From: Meconema thalassinum
Taxonomy: Eukaryota; Arthropoda; Insecta; Orthoptera; Tettigoniidae
Length of the DNA: 64,000 bases
Direction: 5' to 3'
NCBI GenBank assembly: GCA_946902985.2
Contig: OX336393.1
Coordinates: 48,359,348 to 48,423,347 of the forward strand
Both the position numbers and the translations under genes were made by a program. Below the pieces are notes generated by a model. It was not told the DNA's origin and ran no database searches. It saw only the letters and a program-made list of their open reading frames with translations. Of the stretch, positions 11,826 through 22,309 are shown piece by piece. Numbering within the stretch: position 1 is the stretch's first letter; the number at the start of each line of letters is the position of its first letter.

Positions 11826-12239
11826 GAGCAACTCAAATGCAATTAATTCATTAGATTATGAAGACAACATTGAAAAATGACTTCGAAAAGTTCAAGTTGT
11901 TCTAGACACCATTTTTGTGGCACAAAATATTAGAATGTTATCCTGAAAGTTTTGAAATAGCAGTCCCTCCTCCTCTCACCCTGTCTGTCGCATTTCTCCG
12001 CCCTTTGTAGCCTTACAGCCTCAATATATTAGAAAGCCATCCACTGTGTTAAAGTTTCATTGTCTCTATAACTTATACAGGATTGTCGTTCTCTCCCCCC
12101 GTGTGTCCAATGACATTTCCAATATCTTCAAGCCCAAATGAGTGCCTTTTGTTATGGTTTAGAAAGTCATACCTCACATACAAAAATATTTCGTTTAGTA
12201 GTGTAGTCATTGTGCTTCAACAGCTATTGGATCAAAATT

Positions 12240-12335
12240 TAATGCTTTTCAGTCGGTCAACATGATTGTATCCAATTGTAATGGGTGTTTCTCTACTCTT
12301 GAAAGAAATTTACATGAGAGTAATAAATTCACTTA
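12240..12335 (+). repeat. Dispersed repeat family R, fragment
   Basis: TGCTTTTCAGTCGGTCAACA followed by GATTGTATCCAATT and ACATGAGAGTAATAAATT matches 60215-60312 in the same orientation and 30105-30245 and 63235-63395 in reverse. Confidence 0.6.
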
Positions 12336-12708
12336 GATGACTAGTTTTGACATAGATTAATAGCCCGAGTGAAAAGGATCTGATGTGACATTGTGTGTTT
12401 ATGTGAATAGCCTACTATATATTTTTTACTAGCAGAGATACTGCTGTGTTAAGAGTATTTTATGCTCAACTTTGGTTCCACTCACAGTGAATGTAAATAT
12501 TTAGGATGCTGTGGATATAAATGATAATAATAAAATATACACCTCATATTTGTAGGTGACAGGTATGATGTGCAATAAATTACTAGAAAAAAGCCAATCA
12601 AATTAAGAAAGTGCTGCTTTGGTAAGTGCATAAAATAATTGTAAATTCGGTTGTACCATAATCTTAACTTATTGGCTAAGTTATAAACAATATTAAGATT
12701 CAAATTAG

Positions 12709-12800
12709 ATTAACTCGTGGTGTAGTGGCTAGCATTCTTGGCTGCCGCCCCGGATGTCCAAATTCGACTCAGACTTGAGAGGCAAAACTGTGAATTCCAC
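12709..12800 (+). repeat. SINE S2 head fragment
   Basis: The tRNA-like segment with GTGTAGTGGCTAGCATTCTT and a decayed B box (AAATTCGACTC) matches the heads of the S2 copies near 1800 and 2765. Confidence 0.6.
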
Positions 12801-13729
12801 AGTATGGTACTTTTGAGAAATAAATTATCAACTTGTAAAAAAACTGTTTACCTTTCTGCTTAGTAAATTGACAAATATTTAGATATTTGCCATTCATACT
12901 CCATAGATCATAATGGAAAATTCATTAAGTATAAAATTGTATTTGTGTGTTGTGTGGTATTTTACTTTTTTTTGTATTGCCAGTAATTGTAGGCTATATA
13001 AACTTTGAATCTTATCTAAAATAATTACACAAAGTTATATGCTCTAAGATATTGGTTGATATTTCTGGGATTTTGCGGTGACAATCCCCTGAAAATACTC
13101 ACAATTTTCCAGGATAGCCAGCCCCCCCCCCCCCCGCCCCCCGAAATAAAATTGTATATACACCCCTGACTGTGGCTGATGGCATCTTCACAATAGTAAA
13201 TCTATAATTTAAATGATGAAATGTGTACCCGGAAGTTTTCGTGAAGAACGACACAGTTGTTTACATGTCAAGTCCAGATATCTAGCTAAAAACCTGATCT
13301 TATGCAAATATTGAACATAGGCCTAACCGTATCAAATGCGTATATTTTACTGCTGTTAATTTAGCGCTATGTTTTGTGGCCAGCGAACTGTTGACATAAA
13401 ATTGATCCAGAAAGAGTAAAATAGTGTATGTTTCATTTTTTTCCTGCGGTACGGTACATAGTTTCCCGTGAGGTTTCATTTTCAGGTGAAGGATGAGAAG
13501 AAGCTTATTCAGTAGGCCTAGTAGCCTATATTTGTTTGTTACGTACGTAAAGGTAAGTAGGATGAAGCCATCATAATAGCCTAAAAATGCTGCCGACTAC
13601 GATGTATCAGTTTGGAAGGAACCCGTCATATGGGCCATGGCCTGCGGCGAGCTCCAGCAGCTCTGCCTTCAGTGCCCGCCATCTTGTTTGAATGCAAAGG
13701 CCTGTTATCTAGGTGGTGTTGCTAATATC

Positions 13730-14278
13730 CAACATTATATAACTGTGACTCTCCCAGAAGCCACTTATGCTTGTGAAACACTGTTCCAAATTAAAAATGA
13801 ACAAAGAACTGATCAGCTCCTCAAAACGGAAAGAAGAATCATTAGAACGTGCATAAATAAAAAGTATCAGGTTGAGGGAGTCTGGAGGATTCTCCCAAAT
13901 GAAACTGTATATCGTGAGATTGATCCAATCACCAGCACAATGAAGAAGAGAAGAATTTCATATTTTTTTCACATCTTACGGCTTCCAGAACACAGAATTG
14001 TACGCCAACTGGTGATGAGAAATCTAGGAAAGAAAACTGGAGGAAAATGGATCCAAGAAATCCAACAAGATCTCAAAGCAGTTGGACTCAATATAACAGA
14101 TGCCGATGAGAAAAATAAAATTAACACCATTCTTAAAACTCACAAATTTTCTGCAGAAATGACACATAGAAAGCCTATGGAGATTTCAGATGAGTTGAGA
14201 AAATCCCGATCTGAAAGAATGAAAAAGTACTGGAAAGAGCGCAAGAACCAAGCAGTACTACCTTCAAAGAAGAAGTGA
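13730..14278 (+). pseudogene. LINE-A C-terminal domain, downstream of the transposon
   Basis: The frame resumes here in exact phase with the codon ending at 5959, so that ...TKI continues with QHYITVTLPEATYACETL, the segment that normally follows the LINE reverse transcriptase thumb. It goes on through RIIRTCINKKY, HILRLPEHRIVRQLV and a lysine-rich end. A methionine at 13637 lies inside the transposon TIR and is not the real start. The stop at 14276-14278 precedes a short 3' untranslated region and the AAT-repeat tail. Role in the LINE: RNA or DNA binding is likely but not shown for this domain. Confidence 0.7.
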
Positions 14279-14338
14279 TTGTGGAACGACTCAAGTGGTC
14301 CAATGTGACCAATCAAGATTAATAATAATAATAATATT

Positions 14339-14681
14339 AGTATCCTACTAAACATGACGCAACACATTCCCAGTTCCCATCTTAAAGAAAATAACTCTAA
14401 ACATTTAAAAGGCTAGTCAATGGTCCGGTCAGGGAGCTTTGAAAATAGTAATCTTTCGGCAATATCCTCGTATATATAAAAGTGAAAGTCTGTATGTATG
14501 TGGGTGGGTTTGTCTGTTCCGTATACAAATCCACACCGTTCCACCAATCTCAACCAAATTTTGCATACACATAGTTTAGGACCCAGAAGGAACCGCTGGC
14601 TGCATGAATTTTCGATGGTCTTTCTCATTCTTCTGATTTCGACCCTTTTGCACTCAAGCACAGGCTAATCAAATCATAAAA
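14339..14681. other. Unassigned sequence with a Helitron-like start motif
   Basis: No gene. The stretch at 14462-14600 (TATATATAAAAGTGAAAGTC, then a CAACCAAATTTTGCAT phrase) resembles the 5' part of Helitron-type repeats seen in arthropods, as in the element starting at 38751. It ends without a recognisable 3' end. Confidence 0.3.
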
Positions 14682-14911
14682 CAAGATGTTCAGTAAAGAA
14701 CATATAGCCTACTTTCTCCTAAATGTATGAGTATAGTTATAACTCGTTGTTATTATCAAAGAGTATAATAGAACTATTCTTTGTTGAAGACCTTTGAAAC
14801 GATTTACCTCTACCAAACGCCACAACCTAGATAAAAACTGCTACCATCATTGAAGAAAGAAAGATAAGAAGTATCTAAAGAATGTTATGGATCTGGAGAC
14901 ATAATCGACCG

Positions 14912-15160
14912 GACTGGCGGCGTGGCTCAGCGGTAACGTTCTCGCTTGCTGGACCGTATGTTTCAGGTTCGTATCCTGGCGCAGTCAGCTGGCATTTGAG
15001 GGTGCACAAATGCGAGGGAGCCGTGTTAGTAGATTTACTGGCACGTTAAAGATCCCCTTCGGGACAAAATTCTGGCACCCCGGCGTCTCTAAAAGCAACA
15101 GTAGTTAAAAGGGACGTAAAACCAATAACATTATTATTATTATTATTATTATTATTACAT
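14912..15160 (+). repeat. tRNA-derived SINE (family S5) with ATT-repeat tail
   Basis: Head at 14915-14985 with GTGGCTCAGCGGTAACG (A box) and AGGTTCGTATCC (B box). The body includes GGCACGTTAAAGATCCCC and AAAGGGACGTAAAACC, a tail arrangement widely conserved among metazoan tRNA SINEs. It ends in an ATT run at 15131-15156. Confidence 0.75.
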
Positions 15161-15827
15161 AATCGGCCTGACGCGGGCAACATCCAACTTTGAGTTGAGG
15201 CATGTCTTTACACGTCTGGCTGCGTATGACTTTCACAACCCTAATTGAATTAACAAATCTTTCCATGACTCTACAGAGACGTGTGTATACCAACTATGTG
15301 GATATTTTCGATTGCTATTTGGCTGAAATAGAAGTATTAATTAATATCCTGAACTAGCACCAACGGTAGAGTTCAGATACTATGTGAAATCGTTTTGTTC
15401 TTTACTTCAATTAACATTTTCAAATAACGCACAATAGGCTGTTACAAACCCTTTAAAATAGAAAGTAAAAATGTATCGTAGTATCATCTTGTCATTCTTC
15501 AAATTCGATGCGCATAGAATGCAAATGGTATAGTAATCAATGGAGCCCCACGTAGACTAGTCGAGATATCTAGTGGTGAAATATCTAACAATATAATCCT
15601 AACAGAGCGAGTGCATTCTAGCGGCCAGAAGAAGAAACTTTTCAATAAAATCTGGTCGGCGTGCAGTTACCTTTTTGGCAGCTAGATGTCTCGAGTAAAT
15701 CTGCTGGCGAATTATGTTTTAATTAAATATATATTTTACACCATAATATGCACAATATAACGCTTAATTTTAAAACATCTGAGTCATTACAAAACAATAA
15801 ACATATAAAATTTCAAGAAAAAAAACT

Positions 15828-15895
15828 AGCTCTGATCGGGTTTGAACCATAGGCATTTGAGCGATAGGCTAACGCTCTACCACTGAGCTAATTGT
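15828..15895 (-). repeat. tRNA-like SINE head or tRNA pseudogene
   Basis: On the minus strand AGCTCAGTGGTAGAGC gives a proper D-arm and GGTTCAAACCC a T-arm, but the acceptor ends do not pair and no clean anticodon stem can be drawn. This is best read as a tRNA-derived fragment, not a tRNA gene. Confidence 0.55.
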
Positions 15896-16563
15896 GTCAA
15901 CGAATATCGTTCTATATAAAATGACTTACATAGAACTTGTTAGCAAATAGTGATTTATACTAAACGATTTCATCACTGGAGTATATTATTTATATATAAA
16001 GCATTTCATACAAAGTTTATTTATTTTATATCAGTACGCTATATTGCATGCAATACTCAAATTAGTGAAATATAAGTCAGGCACAAGATATCCGCTGCCA
16101 TCTTGTCTTATTACTAAATCAGCTCAGCTTTTTAAAATCACGTCTGCACTATAGTATTACAAAATAAACTCTTAATTTCGAACGTGCCTCTTCCTTTAGA
16201 ACAGTTAAAACGATTCTCGGCTCGATAATCGGAACTGATGGGTCCCATGATATGGATTATAAAGTTTGCATAATTCGCACGGCCGCCATCCTGAAATGGT
16301 ATGGCGGACGACCTTGTAGTTTGGTCACAAGACTCATCCTATACGAAGGTATGTTGTTACCAAATTTGGTAGAGATCGGATGATTTGGTTAGTCGTTATT
16401 TGATTTTACGTTTTGAACGTTTGAGTGGCCGCCATTCAGTTTTAGTAAAGATGGCGGCGATATAAAACATGACACTGAGGTGTCCTTTGCTACCTTTGTA
16501 CCAAATTTCGTTCAATTCGCATTCACCGTGTTCGAATTGATAGGGGGGGACAGACATTCAGAG

Positions 16564-16640
16564 TACACACACACACACACAGACACACACACACACAGAC
16601 TCACACACACACATACACACACACAGACAGACACACTTTT
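16564..16640. repeat. CA/CAGA microsatellite
   Basis: CA dinucleotides interrupted by AGA and TCA, located just before the 3' terminal hairpin of the family T element. Similar CA/GACA tracts occupy the same position in other copies. Confidence 0.85.
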
Positions 16641-16759
16641 TTTCGCCCTGTGTTGATCTCATAAGTCTACTTTCATTTTTTGCAAAAATCGAAAGTAGGC
16701 TAATATACTCATGAAGGAATGGCAAGGCAGATAATTTCCATGGCAACATAGCTCAAGTC

Positions 16760-17545
16760 GAGACACGGCCGACTGGATTCGAGTTGCGCTCTGCACTACC
16801 GGTATAGAATATGAGGATCTTTACTTGGAATCCCGTTAGTTACTCAACTGCTCACACAGCACTGTCAACCGACTTTAGCATAACAAAGACTTGACACTAA
16901 TTACTATATATTTGTCAAATACCACTCACTCACTCATTCATTCATTCATCACGAAATCTCAAAAACCACTGAACGGATTGTAATGAAATTGGGTATGCAG
17001 CTTCCTCAAGGGCCGCAAATGCCCACTAAGAGAGGATTTTTGGATATTCAGGTTCTAAAGGGGTGTTAAGGGGGTAGACCTGCATTTCATTGAATAGCAA
17101 TATCTCCCGATTGGTTTCATTGGGGGATGTGATACTCGGCATATAAACTCATCATTAAAAATAAGAAGACACGTGTCTGAGGGTTTTTCAATGTGGTGTA
17201 TATTATGAGGTGAAAGTGGTGAAAAGTGGGGATTGAAAGATTCCTAACGGAGCGTGTATCTCCGAGGAGATAGGCGAGGAGTTTGAAACTCAGCGAAAAA
17301 AAATCAACATAAAAAGGAAGTAACTATGTGTTTGACCGTTCTTTCATAAATCCAATTTAAGGGGCCCATGGGGAGGGGTGAAATTCTGGGGGGGGGGGGA
17401 CAGGAAAGAAAGTGTCCTAACTGATTGACTGACTGACTCACTCATCAAACTCAGGGGGAAAAGACTGTTTTAAAATAAGTAAATAGCTGTTCGACAGTTT
17501 TTTTCATAAATCAAATTTAAGGGGTTCATGGGGATACGAATGTTA
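16760..17545. other. Unclassified interspersed repeat
   Basis: Contains CTCACTCATTCATTCATTCA, then CACTGAACGGATTGTAATGA and two related blocks with ATAAATC(C/A)AATTTAAGGGG (about 17345 and 17505), each followed by CATGGGG. The phrase style is typical of non-autonomous arthropod repeats. No open frame of interest. Confidence 0.4.
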
Positions 17546-17881
17546 ATCCACTGGCATGTAATTTATTTCAATTGTTCCCATAACCACAAGATGGCAGCTG
17601 TGCGAAATTTTAAACTCTCCTTGTTACTTCTTGTGTCCTAATCATGCGATTGAAGTTTGAATGCTACGCGTACACAATAATCTTCATGTAACAGTACATA
17701 ACTCTAAGACCTACATATGTAAAACCCAACATGGCGACCATCCGAAATATTATGTCGGTTCTCAATATCTACGAATCTATAACAGCAATCAAACTGAAAT
17801 TTTGTATGTTGATAGTGGTAATTAACTTGAGTAGGATATATGAAAATAGGCTGTATAGTCCTTCACGGAACTACTTGTTTT
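17546..17881 (-). mobile_element. Family T element, subfamily A, 5' fragment
   Basis: Read on the minus strand from 17881 it begins AACAAGTAGTTCCGTGAAGG, then CAGCCTATTTTCATA, and follows the first internal unit of the copies at 47155 and 52047, including CGCCATGTTGGG and ACCACAAGATGGC. It stops at about 17546 without the 3' end. Confidence 0.7.
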
Positions 17882-18069
17882 AGATACCAGTTTCCCATAT
17901 CACCTCTATTTGTTTAGATCTGTGTTGTTTTTATGTGCAGTTTGACACGAAATGTGCAGTTCTAACTCCATTTTGTGCAATTCTCAATCATAATATACAA
18001 GGATTGGGTCATGTATATTGAGTCGTATCGTCAGTCGGATATCCTTGCTTCTTGTGCCTGTGGGATAGC

Positions 18070-18333
18070 AGAGGCAAAACACACCACTGGGTTAGAAAAG
18101 AGTGGCTTAAGAGAGAAAACATGGATGTTTGGGAAAAATATGTTGTACGAGAGAAAATCATCATTCCTCCAAAGCATATCAAGTTGGGCCTTATCAAGCA
18201 GTTTGTTAAGGCTCTTGACAAGAACGGATCATGCTTTGCATTGATAGGAAATACTTCACTTGAGTATGGAAAAACTTAAAGCAGGGATATTTGATCGCCC
18301 ACAAATAAGACAACTCATTAAGGATCCATTACC
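18070..18333 (+). pseudogene. Fragment of a repetitive arthropod ORF family of unknown function
   Basis: The frame from about 18079 reads WVRKEWLKRENMDVWEKY and IIPPKHIKLGLIKQFVKALD, then after a one-base shift KLKAGIFDRPQIRQLIKDP. From memory this resembles a large repetitive, probably transposon-borne protein family in arthropod and spider genomes that has no assigned activity; I could not search to confirm it. A SINE inserted at 18334 truncates it, and nothing of the usual downstream part is seen. No start codon context is meaningful. Not a functional gene. Confidence 0.45.
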
Positions 18334-18594
18334 TCCGTGGCTTAGGCGGCAGCACGCCTGCCTCTCACCGCTGGGTCCGTGGTTCAAATCCCGGTCACTC
18401 CATGTGAGATTTGTGCTGGACAACGTGGAGGCAGACAGGTTTTTCTCGGGTACTCCGGTTTTCCCTGTCACAATTTTATTCCAGCAACACTCTCCACTAT
18501 CATTTCATTTCATCTGTCATTCATTTAATCATTGCCCCAGGGGAGTACGACAGGCTTCGGCAGCCGGCACAGTACACAATCTGGTTGTAATGAA
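18334..18594 (+). repeat. tRNA-derived SINE family S6, copy 1
   Basis: CTCCGTGGCTTAGGCGGCAG (A box region) and GTGGTTCAAATCCCGG (B box) are followed by a conserved body with GTGAGATTTGTGCTGGACAA, ACTCCGGTTTTCCCTGTCAC and GGCTTCGGCAGCCGGCACAG. The same family occurs at 60326, 63022 (3' part) and 63871. Confidence 0.8.
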
Positions 18595-19198
18595 ATGCAG
18601 ATTAAAGTTGAAGAAACTGAAGAAAAGTCAAAAGCCAAAAAGGTGGGCAATAGACAGACTGAAAGAGAAGGATGTAAACGAAAGATTCAAGAAGAGTATA
18701 AAGGAAGGACTAATGAAAAACCCTAAACCAACTTCAATTGCAGACGAATGGATACTTTTGAAGAATGAAATAACAAAATCCGCAGAAGAAAACATTGGTA
18801 GGAAAGAAAGAATAGGTAAAAAACCGTGGATCACTCAGGATATACTAGAATTGATGGATGAAAGGCGGAAACACAAGAATGTAAGAGATGAAAAGGGGAA
18901 AGCAGAATACAGACATCTGAGAAATGAGTTTAACAAGAAGTGCAAGGAAGCAAAAGAAGAATGGTTGAAAGAGAAATGTGCAGGTATAGAAAATTGTCTG
19001 AAATTAGGAAAAGTAGACACAGCTTATCGAAGGATTAAGAATACTTTTGGGGAAAAGAAGACTAAGTACTGTAATATTAGGGACACAAATGGAAAGCCTC
19101 TAACAGATAGGGAAGAAAAGGTTGAGAGCTGGAAAGCTTACATAGAGTGTTTGTATAAGGGAAAGGCGATTGAGAATCATGTAAAGGAAAGGGAGTAG
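18595..19198 (+). pseudogene. LINE-B linker region before the reverse transcriptase
   Basis: Highly charged frame with KPWITQDILELMDERRKHKN and FNKKCKEAKEEWLKEKC, the segment joining endonuclease and reverse transcriptase in this type of LINE. It ends at a TAG (19196-19198), but the same frame continues as DEDAKGELILRSEFDRALED, so that stop is a nonsense change. The apparent start at 18260 lies in SINE and older sequence and is not real. Confidence 0.65.
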
Positions 19199-19751
19199 GA
19201 AATTGATGAGGATGCCAAAGGAGAATTAATATTGAGATCAGAATTTGACAGAGCATTGGAAGACTTAAGCAGGAACATAGCACCATATATTGATGATATA
19301 CCGATTGAGTTGCTACGCTGCATAGGAGATGAATGTCTGATTAGGTTATTTCACTTGGTGTGTAGGATTTATGAGACAGGTGATATACTCTCTGATTTCA
19401 AGGAGTGTGTTACTATCCCTATACCGAAGAAAGTGGAATCTGACAGATGTGAAGATTACAAAAATCAGCTTGATTACTCATGCTTCAAAGATCCAGTCTA
19501 GAATAATTTACAAGAGGATTGAAAGCCAGATAGAAACGGAGTTGGGTGAAGACCAGTTTGGTTTCAGGAGAAATGCAGGAACAAGGGAAGCTGTGCTAAG
19601 TCTTAGGCTGATTTTGGAAGGTAGAATAAAGAAAGATAAGAGAACGTTCATGGCATTTGTAGACTTAGAAAAGGCTTTTCATAACGTTGATTGGAGTAAG
19701 TTGTTTGACATTTTGAAAACGATTGGAATAAAGTACAGGGCTGGAGGGTGA
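19199..19751 (+). pseudogene. LINE-B reverse transcriptase, N-terminal half
   Basis: Reverse transcriptase motifs in two phases: IPIPKKVESDRCEDYKN then, after a shift at about 19460-19490, SLITHASKIQSRIIYKRI, GEDQFGFRRNAGTREAVLSL and FMAFVDLEKAFHNVDW (catalytic Asp; the usual AFDNV reads AFHNV). The stop at 19749-19751 is followed by recognisable decayed coding sequence. Confidence 0.7.
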
Positions 19752-20689
19752 TCTGCAATCCATACAGAACCCAGACAGCAGTCATTCGAGCTGAAGGACA
19801 TGAGAGAGAAGCTGGTATTCAGAAATGTGTAAGGTAAGGCTGCAACTTATCACCCATACTTTTCGATCTTAACATTGAACAAGCAATCAAGGAAAATGGA
19901 GAAAAATTTAAAGTGGGAGTGAAGATTCAAGGAGAAATAATTTCAACTTTGAGATTAGCTGATGACATGGTCATCTTGGCCGACACGCCTGAGGATTTGA
20001 ACGAGTTTTTGAATGGTATGGACTCCATCTTACGGAATGAATACATGATGAAAATAAATAAATGTAAAACAAAAATATTGGAATGCAGCCGAAATAAATC
20101 AGAAACCTCTATGGACATCAAATTGGCAGGTGGCAAGCTAAAGGAAGTAGGAGAATTCTGTTACTTAGGAAGCAAAATAACCAGTGATGGACGAAGCAAA
20201 GAGGATATAAAAAGTAGGTTAGCTCAGGCAAGGAAAGCATTTCTACAGAAAAGGAATCTGTTGATATCGAATATAGATTTAGGTATTAGGAAGTCATTTT
20301 AGAAGTCCTTTGTCTGGAGCGTGGCAGTCTATGGAAGTGAAACTTGGACTATTGGTGTAGCAGAAAAGAGGAGAATTGAAACGTTTGAAATGTGGTGTTA
20401 CAGGAGAATGATGAAGATCAGATGGATAGATAGGGTTACAAACGAAGAGGTATTGTGACTAGAGGGAGAGGAGAGATGTTTCTGGCGATTGATAATGAAT
20501 AGAAGAGATAGGTTGGTAGGACACATCCTAAGACACCCAGGAATAGCAATCTTAGTTATAGAAGGAAGGGTTGAGGACAAGAACTGTAGGGGTAGATCAA
20601 GGTTAGAATATGTTAAACAGATTGCCTCGGATGTAGGGTGTGGTAGCTATGTAGAGATGAAACGATTAGCTCAGGACAGGGAGGCTTGA
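19752..20689 (+). pseudogene. LINE-B reverse transcriptase C-terminal half and C-terminal domain
   Basis: After a decayed GCNLSPILFDLNIEQA (RT 4), the frame from 19913 shows LRLADDMVILADT (catalytic DD), NKCKTKILECS and EFCYLGSKITSDGR. After a TAG at 20300-20302 it continues with SVAVYGSETWTIG, EMWCYRRMMKIRW, VTNEEVL and LVGHILRHPG, then the KRLAQDREA end. This is the conserved C-terminal domain that follows the thumb in many insect LINEs. Three or more disabling changes. Confidence 0.7.
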
Positions 20690-20745
20690 AGCGCTGCATC
20701 AAACCAATCAAAAGACTGAAGACTCAAACAACAACAAAAATTACA

Positions 20746-21046
20746 CAGTAACAAGAAGCATTTATAGAAAACCATCAGGCAATTTCCAGTATCTCATAAG
20801 CTTCTCATTACATGGCACTGTTTCTACTGTTGGTGTAAAGAAGTCCTCCATATAACCTGGATAATCCCGGAGCTGTCACACACTAACGATGAGTGGAATT
20901 GTCTGATGTGGGGCATTACAGTCATATTAAAAATGATTGTACCTCAAATTGATTTCGAAGTGAATCAAATAGCGATATTCTTCGCATGAGAATACTATAG
21001 GCCTAAATTGGAATACAGAAAGAGCACATTAGGAAATGTGTTAATC
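20746..21046. other. Unassigned sequence between LINE-B and mariner
   Basis: AT-rich, without coding signature or recognised repeat. Confidence 0.4.
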
Positions 21047-21101
21047 TACGAAGGTGGATCAAAAAGTTAGTTGCACTAACACGCTTCAGCAGCGCGCTGT
21101 G

Positions 21102-22265
21102 TGGAAAAGGGGTGAGTAGTTAGCACCCCTAACTGGGAAAAGGGGGATTGGGATTCGGGCACACAGTGAAATTTAAAGAGTGATGAGGAAGAGACCAAAT
21201 ATTGATAACCAAGGTTTGATACATTTATTTGATTTGTGAAGTAATAACAAACATTTTCATTTAGAAGAATAATTAAAAGAAGCTAATAAAAAATGCAAGG
21301 TTTCTCCAGGAAACTTAGAATGAAGAAGAATTATAATAAAAATGCATAAAAAGGCCATATAAAGGCGATTAAAAAAGTATGTTTAAGAAAAATATCTAAA
21401 AACAAGCAAGAAGCAAGAAAAAAGGCTTAGCCTTGAAAAATGTATAAACCAAGTGAAGGTAGTACACGTTACCAATAATTCGATACTTTGGTACTTAGTA
21501 TTTAACCCGCAGGAAGCGGGTTGTGATCCAAACGAAGGCTTCCTCTAAGCTGCCTCGGCATGCGTTCTGAGAAAAATGGATGGTGGCTCCATTGGCGAAT
21601 TGCACCCCGCAGGAACAGACCTCTTGGTAATGATCTGTCCGGCGGTGACAATCAATTGTAGTTTCTCATCGCCAAGTTGTAGTGAGCTAGCGGGCTGACT
21701 TAGTTGCTGAGGTGAAGGTCGTTGACTCATGCCTAGCCCAGCATGACAGAGTCCGAGTGATGAAGCATGCCGCCTGGCAAGGTTCCAGCCACTCAATGTT
21801 TACTAACAGGGCCTTCCCAAGAAGGACCTTGCTGTGGAACGGCAGGCAGCCGTGGTCAGACTGGTTCAAGCAGGTGGATGTAGACAAGGCCGCAGAACGG
21901 CGAAGCGGAGAATTTATAGTGGAAATGACGACAGCGCGTCGAACAATCCAGAATGAAGGCGGGGCGTCAAACAGCCAATCAGCGCACAGCCCAAGCACAT
22001 TGCGACGGTTGCCGCTGAGATGAGCACAGTACCTCATGAAAAAGTGTGACAGTATGGTGCGTCTAGAAAGACACTTCAGAAAAAGGTGAGTTGACAAGAA
22101 TAATAAAGAACAACAATTCAAATGAAACGTAAGTTAAGTAAATAATCAGAACACCGTGTTCATACTGCAATTATAACGGAAAAAAAATAATGGGGCAAAA
22201 TTGAACAAGTGTTTCAAACCGTGCGGGAAACATAGCCACAAAAAAAACATTCGCAAAAGCGAACA
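21102..22265 (-). repeat. 3' LTR of the BEL/Pao element
   Basis: Aligns base for base with 27699-28862 at a constant offset of 6597. Differences seen: AA at 21504-21505 against GG at 28101-28102, and A at 22263 against T at 28860. The frames inside it (for example 144 codons at 21687-22121) occur identically in both LTRs and show no protein motif. Confidence 0.9.
21913..21918 (-). promoter_or_regulatory. Candidate TATA box in the 3' LTR
   Basis: TATAAA on the element strand in the context CACTATAAATTCTCCGC. The copy in the 5' LTR is at 28510-28515. A candidate poly(A) signal AATAAA lies further along the element strand at 21229-21224. Both are motif-only calls. Confidence 0.4.
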
Positions 22266-22309
22266 TGCTGGGAGGGGCGAGAAAAAATTGCAGTAAGAAG
22301 TCGCAGAAG

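Larger units (their letters stand above)
10016..13629. other. Non-coding 3' part of the P-like element
   Basis: No open frame of interest. It holds AT-rich sequence, a run of C at about 13121-13142, a partial inverted repeat at 11608-11825, a family R fragment at 12240-12335 and an S2 SINE fragment at 12709-12800. These nested repeats explain part of the unusual length of the transposon. Confidence 0.5.
5960..13721 (+). mobile_element. P-element-like DNA transposon with THAP-domain transposase
   Basis: The ends are inverted repeats: CAACACCACCT, AGGCCTTTGCA and CAAGATGGCGG blocks at about 5959-6013 recur in reverse order at about 13670-13721. Flanking octamers CTAAGATC (5952-5959) and CTAATATC (13722-13729) match at 7 of 8 bases, consistent with the 8-bp duplication made by P-superfamily elements. 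Inside are a THAP domain and P-type transposase. About 7.76 kb is long for this superfamily; roughly 3.6 kb downstream of the coding part is non-coding and contains older repeats. Confidence 0.8.
2975..14338 (+). mobile_element. LINE-A: APE-type non-LTR retrotransposon, split by a P-like transposon
   Basis: The segments 2975-5959 and 13730-14338 form one element: untranslated leader, apurinic-type endonuclease, reverse transcriptase, C-terminal basic domain and an AAT-repeat tail at 14321-14337. It looks RTE-like from the DNYRGITLL and GFRPYRSCPDQI style of its reverse transcriptase, but the clade needs a tree. The coding frame is broken by two shifts in poly-A runs and by the transposon at 5960-13721. 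The 5' limit is approximate. Confidence 0.75.
14682..16705 (+). mobile_element. Family T element, subfamily C (single copy)
   Basis: The start (ACAAGATGTTCAGTAAAGAA, then AGCCTACTTTCT) and the end (CTCATAAGTCTACTTTC, then GAAAGTAGGCTAA) correspond to the start and end of the other family T copies, with AGCCTACTTTC as inverted terminal motif. The interior contains repeated phrases such as GGCCGCCAT and ACCAAATTTGGT, a CA repeat and a SINE. Non-coding. The pairing of this start with this end is inferred. Confidence 0.5.
18595..20745 (+). mobile_element. LINE-B: 5'-truncated APE-type non-LTR retrotransposon
   Basis: Carries the linker, reverse transcriptase and C-terminal domain of a LINE and ends in a CAA-rich tail (ACAACAACAAA at about 20730-20740) after the phrase CCAATCAAAAGACTGAAGAC. 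The endonuclease is missing. The frame is broken by several stops and shifts, so the copy is old. Confidence 0.75.

Noticed and set aside
2964..14342. TATTAGTA repeated at both ends of LINE-A as a target duplication
   Set aside because: Both occurrences lie in AT-rich simple repeat, so the match could be chance; the 5' end of the LINE is not defined well enough.
15828..15895. Possible tRNA gene on the minus strand
   Set aside because: D- and T-arms are present but the acceptor stem does not pair and the anticodon arm is not clean; it fits a SINE head or tRNA pseudogene.
18009..18244. Overlapping frames of 70-89 codons on both strands
   Set aside because: Only the third frame matches the repetitive protein family described at 18070-18333; the others are shadows.
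21687..22121. 144-codon minus-strand frame, identical at 28284-28718
   Set aside because: It lies within both LTRs; identity only reflects LTR duplication, and it has no protein motif.
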